Shown piece by piece: positions 42,247-49,967 of a stretch of DNA of 55,578 nt; positions within the stretch are counted from its first letter, which is position 1; the number at the start of each line of letters is the position of its first letter. This stretch comes from a virus. Under the pieces are notes generated by a model. It had not been told where the DNA came from and made no database searches. It saw nothing but the letters and a program-made list of their open reading frames with translations. Location: positions 1 through 55,578 of the IMG/VR virus record IMGVR_UViG_3300032069_000014; one strand, 5' to 3'. Position numbers and translations under genes: made by a program.

Positions 42247-42576
42247 ATGATAACCACAGATAGCGAACCTGCAGGATACGCGTTCAAGATGTTGATAAAT
42301 GGAAGAATCAATGGTATAGAGCACTTTATGTTGGACCTAGAAAACATGTTGCACGCATTGTTTGGGCCTCAACGAGTTTTATGGCAAGGATGGACTTTCG
42401 AGGATACGACAATATTTATATTTACAATAGCTTCGCCTACTGCGCATGAGTCGGCGAAATTTATCAAACTCGCAACAACAATACCGCTAGATCAGAGCAG
42501 CGCCTATTTTGCGCCCACGTACGTCTCTCTTTCTGATCCAGGTACGTTCAAAACCTTAGCTGAGGTGGCATCATGA
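42247..42576 (+). CDS. Hypothetical protein
   Basis: 109 residues, alpha/beta, with QGWTFEDTTIFIFTIASPTAHESAKF in the middle. Starts ten bases after dpdA. No family recognised. Overlaps a small membrane protein gene by four bases. Confidence 0.5.
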   Translation: MITTDSEPAGYAFKMLINGRINGIEHFMLDLENMLHALFGPQRVLWQGWTFEDTTIFIFTIASPTAHESAKFIKLATTIPLDQSSAYFAPTYVSLSDPGTFKTLAEVAS

Positions 42577-42710
42577 TCGTTCTGTTCGCGTTAATATGCG
42601 TTCTCTTCGGGGGACCGTGGGTAGCGCTCCTGGGATTCTTTATACTCCTCTGGGTAACGGTGAAAGAATGCTTCAAAACATCTGCCCCTATCCCACCCAA
42701 GAGCAAATAG
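42573..42710 (+). CDS. Small hydrophobic membrane protein
   Basis: 45 residues: MIVLFALICVLFGGPWVALLGFFILLWVTVKECF then a short polar proline-rich end. One or two membrane helices. It overlaps the previous stop by four bases and the DNA polymerase start by 43 bases, so it may couple the two. Too short for an assignment. Confidence 0.5.
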   Translation: MIVLFALICVLFGGPWVALLGFFILLWVTVKECFKTSAPIPPKSK

Positions 42711-44476
42711 ATGCTTCCGATAAACCGATTGCTCTTGATACTGAGACTGAAGGTGAGACGAGAGACACGAATATCCCTGTCTACTTCAGCTGGGCTGCAC
42801 GCGACTTTGGTTCGGGAGCCGGTCCGCTTCTTACACCCGAGGGCTTCGAAGCAGCGCGACGACTATGTGAGAATTCGCGCCCAAAGATATGCCATAACCT
42901 AAAGTTCGATGCTCAGTGCTTCGATTATCTAGGATTCAATCTGAACGGGGAGCTCCACGATACCACGTTACTGCACGTTCTCCTTGACGAACACCATCTC
43001 GAGCATCACCGCCTCAAAGCACTTTCGCGCGAGCTGTTAGGTCGTTCGCGAAGCGATGAGTACGTAATGGATCGCGAACGCGAGAAGCACTATTTCACCG
43101 AAATACCGCAAGAGCTTTCGCATCCATACGCGGTGAGTGATGCAGAAGATGCCTTGGAACTCTTTTATCTCTTTGCTCCGCAGGTAAAAGAGATAGGCTG
43201 TTGGGATCTCTATCGTAATGAAGTTGCTGCGGCGCTTGCTTATAAGAGAATAGAGCAAAGCGGAGTGGGAGTAGATCTCGATGCGCTTACTATTGCTCTG
43301 GGACGTATAGATGAGGCGCTCACTAAACTATCAGAGCAGATCTATGCGGTCTTTGATGAACAATTTCTGATAAGCAGCGCGGAGCAATTAGGGGATGTCC
43401 TCGTAAAACATTTTCCTCTTTTAGAAAGAACCGCAACAGGGCAGGTTGCTACAAGTAAAAAGATACTGGAACCTTTCAAGAGTGACTCGCGAATGCAACT
43501 TGTGCTTGCGTTTCGCTTTCTCTTCAAGTCAGCGTCGACGTTAAGGGGTTATTATCGAAGAGTAAGAGAAGGGAGAGTACACCCGGAGTATCGCCAAACG
43601 ACCACAACAGGAAGAAGTGCAGCAAAAGATCCGCCCGTACAGCAGATTCCGAAACAACGAGGTCGCATCACAGAAATCGAAGTAGGTTCCAAGGAGCTCG
43701 CGCAGATATGCGCAGATGCATTTCGAAGTGTACGCGCAGTGTTCATCCCCTCACCGGGCGCTTTTCTGCTCGCAATTGACTATTCCCAGATCGAGTTCTG
43801 CGCCTTCGTTCACTACACAGGAAGTAAGCGCTTGGCTGAAGCTGTGGTGAACGGTACAGACATTCATCGCGCAATATGCGAGATGGTCTTCGGTACATAT
43901 GACGATCGTCTCCGCCACATCACAAAAATGCTCAACTATGGCATCCTTTACGGAATGTCTGTTAAACGAGCGGGGCAGCAGCTCGCGGGCGAGAAACTAG
44001 GAGATATAAAAGTCGAGGATATTATTCCAAGATATGAGCGCGCGATTCCCGAAATGAGAGGAACACAGAAACTAATTCAGACCGTAGGTGAGATGAGAGG
44101 ATATGTCAAGGACATTTTTAGTCGGCGTTATCGTTACGCCGAGCATATTGGTTCCTATACCTTAGTCGCTTGGCTTTGTCAGGGTACTGTCGCGAATATG
44201 AAGAAACATGCGCTGGTGCGTTGCGACCGCCTATTAGAAGGACGGAGAAGCCGAATATGCTTAGATATTCACGATGAGCTGGTCTTCGATCTCTTTCCGG
44301 AAGATATCTCTCTTATTCCTCTTATCAAAGCCGAAATGGAACGATTTCCTGAACTGTGTGTTCCGACGAAAGTCGAGATAAGTGGCGGCCCTAATCTGCT
44401 ATTGCTAAAGAAAATGACCGTTGAACAACTAACAGGCCCCGAAGAGCCTTGGAAGGAATGGATCAATGGGCGATGA
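42668..44476 (+). CDS. polA: DNA polymerase A family
   Basis: 602 residues from ATG 42668 (an upstream ATG at 42596 would make an unlikely tail). N-terminal 3'-5' exonuclease: PIALDTETEG near residue 22, ICHNLKFDAQ near 76, VSDAEDALEL near 157. Polymerase motif A LLAIDYSQIEF near 367, motif B KMLNYGILYG near 420, motif C DIHDE (533-537). No 5'-3' exonuclease domain, as in T7-like polymerases. The residue at the position of E. coli Pol I Phe762 is Tyr, as in T7. This is the replicative polymerase. Confidence 0.92.
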   Translation: MLQNICPYPTQEQIDASDKPIALDTETEGETRDTNIPVYFSWAARDFGSGAGPLLTPEGFEAARRLCENSRPKICHNLKFDAQCFDYLGFNLNGELHDTTLLHVLLDEHHLEHHRLKALSRELLGRSRSDEYVMDREREKHYFTEIPQELSHPYAVSDAEDALELFYLFAPQVKEIGCWDLYRNEVAAALAYKRIEQSGVGVDLDALTIALGRIDEALTKLSEQIYAVFDEQFLISSAEQLGDVLVKHFPLLERTATGQVATSKKILEPFKSDSRMQLVLAFRFLFKSASTLRGYYRRVREGRVHPEYRQTTTTGRSAAKDPPVQQIPKQRGRITEIEVGSKELAQICADAFRSVRAVFIPSPGAFLLAIDYSQIEFCAFVHYTGSKRLAEAVVNGTDIHRAICEMVFGTYDDRLRHITKMLNYGILYGMSVKRAGQQLAGEKLGDIKVEDIIPRYERAIPEMRGTQKLIQTVGEMRGYVKDIFSRRYRYAEHIGSYTLVAWLCQGTVANMKKHALVRCDRLLEGRRSRICLDIHDELVFDLFPEDISLIPLIKAEMERFPELCVPTKVEISGGPNLLLLKKMTVEQLTGPEEPWKEWINGR

Positions 44477-44588
44477 GTTAAAAGAAATCGCAGACCGACT
44501 AGAGAACGCGATCGACGGCACAGATAACGAGGAGCTTCAGGATATTCTCGATGATCTGCGGGAGTACATAGCTAACACGGAGGGATAA
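44466..44588 (+). CDS. Small acidic protein
   Basis: 40 residues, strongly acidic helical (DELKEIADRLENAIDGTDNEELQDILDDLREYI). AAGGAATG upstream; start overlaps the polymerase stop by 11 bases. No family recognised. Size and charge recall small protein inhibitors or nucleic-acid mimics; that is only a guess. Confidence 0.45.
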   Translation: MGDELKEIADRLENAIDGTDNEELQDILDDLREYIANTEG

Positions 44589-44592
44589 CTTC

Positions 44593-45192
44593 ATGAAGAG
44601 CCTCATTCTCGGTACAGGTGGAATCTGTAGCGCAACAGTAATGTCTTTGGCAAGAAAAGAAGGCGAGGCTATAGCTCTCTTCATAGAGCACGACCAAGAT
44701 AACATAAATCGGGACCACGATGCTTTTTTGGCTCTTTGCGGATACTTCGACATAGGTGCGCTCTCTGAGCCTTTACGCGCTCCGAAAATATGGCTCCCTT
44801 TCAAGCTAACGCTTTTCATTTCTTACGCTCTTGTACGTGCGCAAGAGCTAGGATGCGGAATCGTATACTATGGGGCGAGCCAAGACGATCTATTGATCGA
44901 GAGTAGTGAGACGTACTTGTCTACATTCCGTCTCCTTGCACGAAAATTCCAAGAGGAGGAAGAAAAGGAACCGTCGGTTGATGCCGAAGCGCCTCTTGCT
45001 CTTCTGGATATAAAACGCATTATCCGCGTCGGTTCAGATCCTGCCTATAAGGTTCCTTGGGAGCTAACCTATAGCTGCGAAAAAGGAGGCGAGAAACATT
45101 GTGGTGAATGCACTCATTGTAAACGAAGACGCGCAGGCTTCGCCGCATGTAGAATGAAGGATCCTGCAAAATACATAAGGATAAGGAAATAA
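44593..45192 (+). CDS. QueC-like protein with altered PP-loop
   Basis: 199 residues. Same architecture as QueC: an N-terminal PP-loop ATPase and a C-terminal zinc site SCEKGGEKHCGECTHC (Cys162, 170, 173, 176). The PP-loop reads TGGICSAT (8-15) where QueC has SGGLDST, so the catalytic Asp is replaced by Cys12. TYSC and KHCG are shared with the true QueC 2.7 kb downstream, indicating duplication. It probably acts on a 7-deazaguanine intermediate, by a different reaction, or has lost ATP chemistry; neither is known. Confidence 0.72.
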   Translation: MKSLILGTGGICSATVMSLARKEGEAIALFIEHDQDNINRDHDAFLALCGYFDIGALSEPLRAPKIWLPFKLTLFISYALVRAQELGCGIVYYGASQDDLLIESSETYLSTFRLLARKFQEEEEKEPSVDAEAPLALLDIKRIIRVGSDPAYKVPWELTYSCEKGGEKHCGECTHCKRRRAGFAACRMKDPAKYIRIRK

Positions 45193-45206
45193 CAAGGAGT
45201 TAAGTA

Positions 45207-46061
45207 ATGGAACATAAAACGGTCCTTTTTCTTGTGGTTTTAGTTCTCCTCGGCCTAGCTGTATGCATCATTGTGATGGAATCAGATCCAGTAACGCGAG
45301 ATTTGCGTCTCGAAATAGCGAAACGACAAGTCGAATACAGAGAAAAAGCTATAACCGAAAGAGAAAAAGCAGAGCAGGAAATTGCAGCCATAAGAGAAAA
45401 TGCGGCGGCGAAAAAGGCACAACTACTCGAACCGCGTGAAGAACCGACTAAGATTGAAGCACCGCCTAAGATTGAAGGCCCGGGTTTCTTTGAGAAGCCC
45501 ACCGCTTCAGCACCCACTCCGGCGCCGGCACTGACACCTCCACCAGTACCCGCTCCGGCTACAGCACCGGCTCTAACTCCACCAGTTCCTACCACGACGC
45601 CACGACCCAGCATACAAGCCAAGTGCGCTTATTGTCGTGGCTTAGGGACCATACAGTGCCAGGCTTGTATAAACACCGGTGGTTTCTCTACTGGCCTTAT
45701 GGCGTGCCCTATATGTAATACAGCTCGAACAGTTGTATGTCCTTCTTGTAATGGTCACTGGGATGAACTCTGTACCCGATGTTCGGGCAAAGGATATATT
45801 CTAGTCCAAGAATATCGACCTGGTACGGAATATATACCAGGTTATGGTCGTGTTGCTACACGAGTTCTGTGCACGGTTAGAAAAGACTGTACGGCTTGCG
45901 GATCAACGGGTAGAATCATTCTATGTAGAAAATGTATAAAGGGTCGTATCCAATGTCCTAATTGTAAAGGTGCTGGAAGAATTGGTGTGTGCCCGGTATG
46001 TAAGGGAGAGAAACGTGTGCCCTGCCCCAAATGCAGTTCGACCACCGACTCAATGAGGTAA
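45207..46061 (+). CDS. Membrane-anchored DnaJ-type cysteine-rich protein
   Basis: 284 residues. Residues 4-23 form a membrane segment, about 28-73 a charged coiled coil, 74-135 a proline/alanine-rich linker, and 137-284 about ten CxxC knuckles, several with the DnaJ form CxxCxGxG (CAYCRGLG, CTRCSGKG, CPNCKGAG). This is the zinc domain of DnaJ without the J domain. Could hold unfolded proteins or thiols at the membrane. Its location between the two QueC-like genes is unexplained. Confidence 0.7.
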   Translation: MEHKTVLFLVVLVLLGLAVCIIVMESDPVTRDLRLEIAKRQVEYREKAITEREKAEQEIAAIRENAAAKKAQLLEPREEPTKIEAPPKIEGPGFFEKPTASAPTPAPALTPPPVPAPATAPALTPPVPTTTPRPSIQAKCAYCRGLGTIQCQACINTGGFSTGLMACPICNTARTVVCPSCNGHWDELCTRCSGKGYILVQEYRPGTEYIPGYGRVATRVLCTVRKDCTACGSTGRIILCRKCIKGRIQCPNCKGAGRIGVCPVCKGEKRVPCPKCSSTTDSMR

Positions 46062-46065
46062 GAAA

Positions 46066-46284
46066 ATGAAAACCAACACAACAATAGAAGGTCAGCTTGA
46101 GATTGATCACGATCGTGGTGTGATCTACTTCCATAGTCTCACTGGGCAGACAGAGTTGCGTATTTGTCGTTTGCCTCGTCCGATTCCGAGATACAAGGCG
46201 CTTGACATCACGCATATGTACGGATGCAGTTGGAACGAAGAGAAGGACTCGAGCAAAAATGAAGATCATAGCGATCGATCCTAG
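46066..46284 (+). CDS. Hypothetical beta-rich small protein
   Basis: 72 residues: TTIEGQLEIDHDRGVIYFHSLTGQTELRICRLP, strands ending in charged tail. Similar-looking small proteins accompany phage replication genes but no function is assigned. Overlaps the resolvase gene by 26 bases. Confidence 0.5.
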   Translation: MKTNTTIEGQLEIDHDRGVIYFHSLTGQTELRICRLPRPIPRYKALDITHMYGCSWNEEKDSSKNEDHSDRS

Positions 46285-46858
46285 CTACGAGGACGGAGGA
46301 CTGGGCTATGCTATTTTAGAAAGCCCAGAGAAGTTACTGCTGTGGGGTACTACTCACTCTGACGCACCTAAAGATGCGCCTTTCGAGCAAAAGGTCGCTG
46401 CAGCGCTTGTTGTGCTAGAGAGAGATATCCTGCACTGTGGATTGATGGGTGAAAGAGGACGGCTCGTCATAGAGATGCCGGAGGTTTGGGGCGGGTTCAA
46501 AGCAGCGATGAGTACAAAAACCGGAGTGTTACATAAGCTGTTCTTTTTCGTCGGGGCTTTATGGCAATGGGGGCGGGAGCGACAACTTAGTCCGGTACTA
46601 ATCCCTGTACGAGAATGGAAAGGACAATTACCGAAGGAAGTAACAAGAAAAAGAGTCGAGGACACGTTCGGCATCAAAACCAAAAATACACACGAAGCAG
46701 ATGCGATTGGTCTAGGTTTATACTATCTAAAAAAGGCGACACAGAATGACAACACAGGAATTCTTCAAGGAGCTTCCCGGATGCAACCTCTGCAAGGAGC
46801 GAGCACTCGTTCAGAGCTGTCTGCGAGCAAAAGGGGAACCCGTCCCAGCGAAAGGTAA
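46259..46858 (+). CDS. RuvC-like resolvase/endonuclease
   Basis: 199 residues from ATG 46259. RNase H fold of the RuvC type: MKIIAIDPSYEDGGLGYA with Asp7, LVIEMPEVWGG with Glu, and THEADAIGLGLYYL with Asp. Metal-dependent cleavage of branched DNA, resolving packaging or recombination junctions, is expected. The C-terminal 37 residues overlap the next gene by 113 bases and are likely not part of the fold. Confidence 0.8.
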   Translation: MKIIAIDPSYEDGGLGYAILESPEKLLLWGTTHSDAPKDAPFEQKVAAALVVLERDILHCGLMGERGRLVIEMPEVWGGFKAAMSTKTGVLHKLFFFVGALWQWGRERQLSPVLIPVREWKGQLPKEVTRKRVEDTFGIKTKNTHEADAIGLGLYYLKKATQNDNTGILQGASRMQPLQGASTRSELSASKRGTRPSER

Positions 46859-47348
46859 CTTCAATGCTCGGGCAGTACTTATAGGCCGTAATCCAGGAGC
46901 GACCGAAGCACGCGAGCTAGTGCCTTTTTGCGGCGCAGCAGGAGACCAACTTAATGTAGCACTTTTTGCTGCGGGGATAAAACGGGCAGAATGTTATGTT
47001 ACGAACGTGGTGAAATGTTTTACTCCTACTGGTGTTTCGCCTAGTATCGCTTGCCGCAGGAGATGCGTCGGCCGCTGGCTCGATCGCGAACTTGCCCAGC
47101 TTGAGGAGCTAAAGCTGATCGTTACATTCGGTAACGAAGCCTTACAGTATTTCGATACCGAGGCAACTGTAGGGCAGCTCCACGGAACATCCTTTTCGGT
47201 TTACGTCAAACAAAGAACGCAGCCAACAATGTTGTTCGTAATGTTTCATCCAGCCGCTTGTCTCCACGATCCCCGAATCATAAAACGATTCGAAGAGGAT
47301 GCAAACGAATTAGGTAGAGTAGCCAAGGAACTAGGAGTAACACAATGA
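46746..47348 (+). CDS. Uracil-DNA glycosylase, family 4-like
   Basis: 200 residues. Iron-sulphur cysteines begin at C13 and C16 (GCNLCKERAL) and continue with the ACRRRC pair. Motifs LIGRNPGATEARELVPFCGAAGDQLN (catalytic and base-pocket region), YVTNVVKCFTP and FHPAACLHD fit UDG family 4. Would remove uracil or a modified base. It might proofread modified-base DNA, but context alone suggests that. Confidence 0.82.
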   Translation: MTTQEFFKELPGCNLCKERALVQSCLRAKGEPVPAKGNFNARAVLIGRNPGATEARELVPFCGAAGDQLNVALFAAGIKRAECYVTNVVKCFTPTGVSPSIACRRRCVGRWLDRELAQLEELKLIVTFGNEALQYFDTEATVGQLHGTSFSVYVKQRTQPTMLFVMFHPAACLHDPRIIKRFEEDANELGRVAKELGVTQ

Positions 47349-48007
47349 AAATTGTACTTTTACTTTCGGGCGGACTTGATAGCACGGTACTGCTATATCA
47401 TTTATTAAGTTGTAAGCATGAAGCCATAACTCTCTCTGCTTGGTACCTACAACGTCACGCCAGAGAGTTAGACGCAGCACAGGAAATCGCTGATTCAGCT
47501 AAGGTTGAACATCACTATATGAATTTCTCAAATTTCGGGAGCATAGTAAATTCCGCTCTTACGACGCCCGAGATAGAAGTGCCTCAAGGAGACTACACAC
47601 CGGAAGTACTCAAAACCATTATAGTCCCAAATCGGAACGCATTACTTCTTAGTGCCGCTTTCGGGCTCGCTTTCACCCGAAACGCATTTGCTGTTGCGTA
47701 CGCAGCGCATAGCGGGGACCATGCGATATACCCTGACTGCAGACCCGAATTCATCTACGCTTTCGAAAAAGCTATGGAACTAGCTTGGTTCCCTGAAAAG
47801 AGAGTGAAGCTCATAGCACCTTTCGCGACTTATACGAAAACACAGATTGTTCGGCTTGGCTCTGAACTCAATGTACCTTTTGGGCTAACCTATAGCTGCT
47901 ATGTAGGTAAGAAAAAACATTGTGGGCAATGCCCAACTTGCAGAGAGAGAAGAAAAGCTTTCGCAGAAGCACATGTTCTTGATCCCACAGAATACGAGGA
48001 GAAATAA
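47345..48007 (+). CDS. queC: 7-cyano-7-deazaguanine synthase QueC
   Basis: 220 residues. ATP-dependent conversion of 7-carboxy-7-deazaguanine to preQ0. PP-loop SGGLDST (8-14) with Asp12, the PNRNALLLSAA block, AYAAHSGDH, YPDCRPEF, and the zinc site at SCYVGKKKHCGQCPTC (Cys185, 193, 196, 199) are all standard. Four-base overlap with the glycosylase gene. Completes the core preQ0 pathway with folE, queD and queE. Confidence 0.93.
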   Translation: MKIVLLLSGGLDSTVLLYHLLSCKHEAITLSAWYLQRHARELDAAQEIADSAKVEHHYMNFSNFGSIVNSALTTPEIEVPQGDYTPEVLKTIIVPNRNALLLSAAFGLAFTRNAFAVAYAAHSGDHAIYPDCRPEFIYAFEKAMELAWFPEKRVKLIAPFATYTKTQIVRLGSELNVPFGLTYSCYVGKKKHCGQCPTCRERRKAFAEAHVLDPTEYEEK

Positions 48008-48167
48008 ATGGGTGTCGACGCACGAAGGAAGAATCGCGCCCGACCTCTTTGAGAGAACTGGTGATCACCGCGTATCCGTCGCTTTACTGGACCAGTTAGA
48101 TGAATATGCGAATTGCGCTTTCCTCTCAGAGCCCGGCAATTCCGGAGATAAAAATGAAATATCTTGA
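47973..48167 (+). CDS. Possible small protein between queC and the next gene
   Basis: An open frame of 64 residues from ATG 47973 (in the end of queC): GRIAPDLFERTGDHRVSVALLDQLDEYA. A much better ribosome site (GAGGAG) precedes an ATG at 48008, but that frame ends after 14 codons. The 146-base gap has otherwise no explanation. Weakly supported. Confidence 0.25.
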   Translation: MFLIPQNTRRNKWVSTHEGRIAPDLFERTGDHRVSVALLDQLDEYANCAFLSEPGNSGDKNEIS

Positions 48168-48654
48168 ACAATTTCTTCGCCATCCCCGAATATCTGAGCT
48201 TGCTCCGCATATGCGAAACATCACAGATATCGACCTTAACTTCGCAGCAGCAGAAGAAGCAGCGCGTCTCTGCAATAGAACACACAAAGCCAGAGTAATC
48301 TGCATAGGTGACGGAGCAAAAAGTATCACAGGTAACATCTTCAGAATACTCTTTCCGTATTGGATTGTATCTAGCATAGACCCGCGCGCCGAAACAAAAG
48401 CAACCTGGGTACATCGGGAGCAAGCAACTCTGCAGCATATACTATATTGGCGCGGCACGATTACTCCAGCTCTCATCGTCGCCGTTCATTCACATGCACC
48501 TCTCCCAGATACAGGAGATGCTACAATCGCGATTCCTTGCTGCGTAAAACAAACGCTACCGCGAAAATGTATAACAAAGAGGCTTCGCGGAGTGCACGGA
48601 ACAAAACACAGAACAATCAAGATTTGGCCTTCAATAGGAGTAAAGCATGGATAA
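48154..48654 (+). CDS. Rossmann-like protein of unknown function next to queC
   Basis: 166 residues from ATG 48154 (CCGGAG upstream). FAAAEEAARLCNRTHKARVICIGDGAKSITGNIF then WIVSSIDPRAE reads as strand-glycine loop-helix-strand ending in acidic residue, the layout of a class I methyltransferase-type or other Rossmann fold; VHREQATLQHI and LIVAVHSHAPL follow. Not recognised as a family. It could be a tailoring enzyme of the deazaguanine set or unrelated. Confidence 0.5.
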   Translation: MKYLEQFLRHPRISELAPHMRNITDIDLNFAAAEEAARLCNRTHKARVICIGDGAKSITGNIFRILFPYWIVSSIDPRAETKATWVHREQATLQHILYWRGTITPALIVAVHSHAPLPDTGDATIAIPCCVKQTLPRKCITKRLRGVHGTKHRTIKIWPSIGVKHG

Positions 48655-48967
48655 TCGAGTAACGGTTAACATAGGTCAAACTACTATTAGGATCAACCCC
48701 AACGGAGCTTATGAGACAATCTGGTGGTATAACGGAAATTGGAGTGTTCCCACAAAGAAGTTTCAAGATAAGAAGCCAGAAGAAGTCGCTGCATACTTAG
48801 ACGAGCATCGTATCTGTAGCGACTGCGGCGAGGAGCTACCTAATAACGAAGTTGCGGGAAAACATTTTGCAGGTCACTACTGCGCGGCCTGCTGGGAAAA
48901 ATACAAAGCAAGAAACAGCCGCCGATGCGGTATCTGCGGTCGACCTCTTTACATCTGCACGTGCTAA
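48647..48967 (+). CDS. Zinc-ribbon protein
   Basis: 106 residues with AGGAG before the ATG. N-terminal beta part (VTVNIGQTTIRINPNGAYETIWWYNG) and C-terminal cysteine clusters CSDCGEEL, YCAACWEKY, CGICGRPLYICTC. Likely one or two zinc sites. Function unknown. Confidence 0.6.
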   Translation: MDNRVTVNIGQTTIRINPNGAYETIWWYNGNWSVPTKKFQDKKPEEVAAYLDEHRICSDCGEELPNNEVAGKHFAGHYCAACWEKYKARNSRRCGICGRPLYICTC

Positions 48968-48985
48968 CAAGAAGGAGACAGCAAA

Positions 48986-49231
48986 ATGTATCTGCGCATC
49001 GCTCGGGAAGAACTAGAGTCAGCGGGCCACCTCAATATATTCGAGATCACCCCAGAAGGAAAGTTGACGATTGCTTGGGATCCTTCATTTCTTTGTGGAA
49101 CTCGACCTCTCGTCGGAGAAGACGTAGTGAAGATACTGGAGACAGAGCTAGGAAAAGACGAGACTTCACACCTGATCGAAAAGTTCGCTGATAGTCTCGG
49201 ACGCGCCGCTTTCATGAAACATGTGAGCTAA
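48986..49231 (+). CDS. Hypothetical small protein
   Basis: 81 residues, AAGGAGA upstream. Beta strand then helices (LNIFEITPEGKLTIAWDPS ... VGEDVVKILETELG). No family recognised. Three bases before the next gene. Confidence 0.55.
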   Translation: MYLRIAREELESAGHLNIFEITPEGKLTIAWDPSFLCGTRPLVGEDVVKILETELGKDETSHLIEKFADSLGRAAFMKHVS

Positions 49232-49233
49232 AG

Positions 49234-49566
49234 ATGGAAGATCCTCAAATCACAGCGCTACAACGACGCTTGCAGCTACTGAGGCAATTACCCGCTGACT
49301 TTCGAGACCTTGAGCCAAGTTCACCCTCATGGATGCTCTGGTGGAATGAATATCCTATGTCGCAGGAGATGATGGCTAAATGGGCTCACGGTCCCGTGAC
49401 TCAGCTCACTTCTTTCGACAACTTCTATGATCTTGTTGACGCAATCGAAGAAGCCGAGAAACAAGGATGCTCATTCATTGAAACCACGGACGCAGCGCTG
49501 CTTGGTCTCAATAAGGTGCTGAGCTTTTTCAGCTATAATTGTCGGCTCCGGTTTCAACAAGTCTAG
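49234..49566 (+). CDS. Hypothetical small protein
   Basis: 110 residues, with a tryptophan cluster (SWMLWWNEYPM) and an acidic helix DLVDAIEEAEKQG. Not recognised. Confidence 0.5.
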   Translation: MEDPQITALQRRLQLLRQLPADFRDLEPSSPSWMLWWNEYPMSQEMMAKWAHGPVTQLTSFDNFYDLVDAIEEAEKQGCSFIETTDAALLGLNKVLSFFSYNCRLRFQQV

Positions 49567-49577
49567 GGAGAATAGCA

Positions 49578-49790
49578 ATGTACATCAAGCTGGAAATCAA
49601 CGAACTCGACCCGACACACACAAAGATTCGCATTTTCGACGGCCCAGACAAGGATCATCTCGGTTACTGTGGGTATCTCTGTATGACGCCAGGAGGCGCC
49701 GAAAGGCTTCTGCTGGCTGTGCGGAGAGACAATAAAATAGGCGATTTTGGCGTAGTTGATTCACTAGATCGAGTAAGAGCAGCGCAGTAG
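49578..49790 (+). CDS. Hypothetical small protein
   Basis: 70 residues from ATG 49578 (AGGGAGA upstream). Beta-rich MYIKLEINELDPTHTKIRIFDGP then a helix. Last gene of the long early unit; a strong terminator follows. Confidence 0.55.
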   Translation: MYIKLEINELDPTHTKIRIFDGPDKDHLGYCGYLCMTPGGAERLLLAVRRDNKIGDFGVVDSLDRVRAAQ

Positions 49791-49803
49791 TAGCCCTTGA
49801 GAC

Positions 49804-49848
49804 AGCAGGTGACCCACCGAAAGGTGGGTCACTTGCTATTTTTTTTTT
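49804..49848 (+). terminator. Strong Rho-independent terminator
   Basis: gcaggtgacccacc (49805-49818) pairs with ggtgggtcacttgc (49823-49836), one G-T pair, closed by a GAAA tetraloop and followed by ten T. Ends the early unit that contains the deazaguanine genes. Confidence 0.92.
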
Positions 49849-49915
49849 ATTTGCTCATTTTTTCAAGCTACTCTTTTTTATTTACCTTTATTTTTAATTT
49901 TTTGCAAAAAAGATG

Positions 49916-49944
49916 TTGAAAAATTCATTTTTAGACCTTATAAT
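49916..49944 (+). promoter_or_regulatory. Sigma70-like promoter before zinc protein and primase
   Basis: TTGAAA (49916-49921), 17-base spacer, perfect TATAAT (49939-49944), behind a long A/T-rich stretch (49849-49915) that could act as UP element. ATG of the next gene is 23 bases downstream, with AAAGGA as ribosome site. The gene-free 49849-49967 stretch contains only this. Confidence 0.78.
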
Positions 49945-49967
49945 ATAAGAAGATAGAAAGGACTCAA

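Noticed and set aside
48008-48052. 14-codon frame after queC with a good ribosome site
   Set aside because: Too short to support as a gene; may be a leader peptide but nothing else suggests this.
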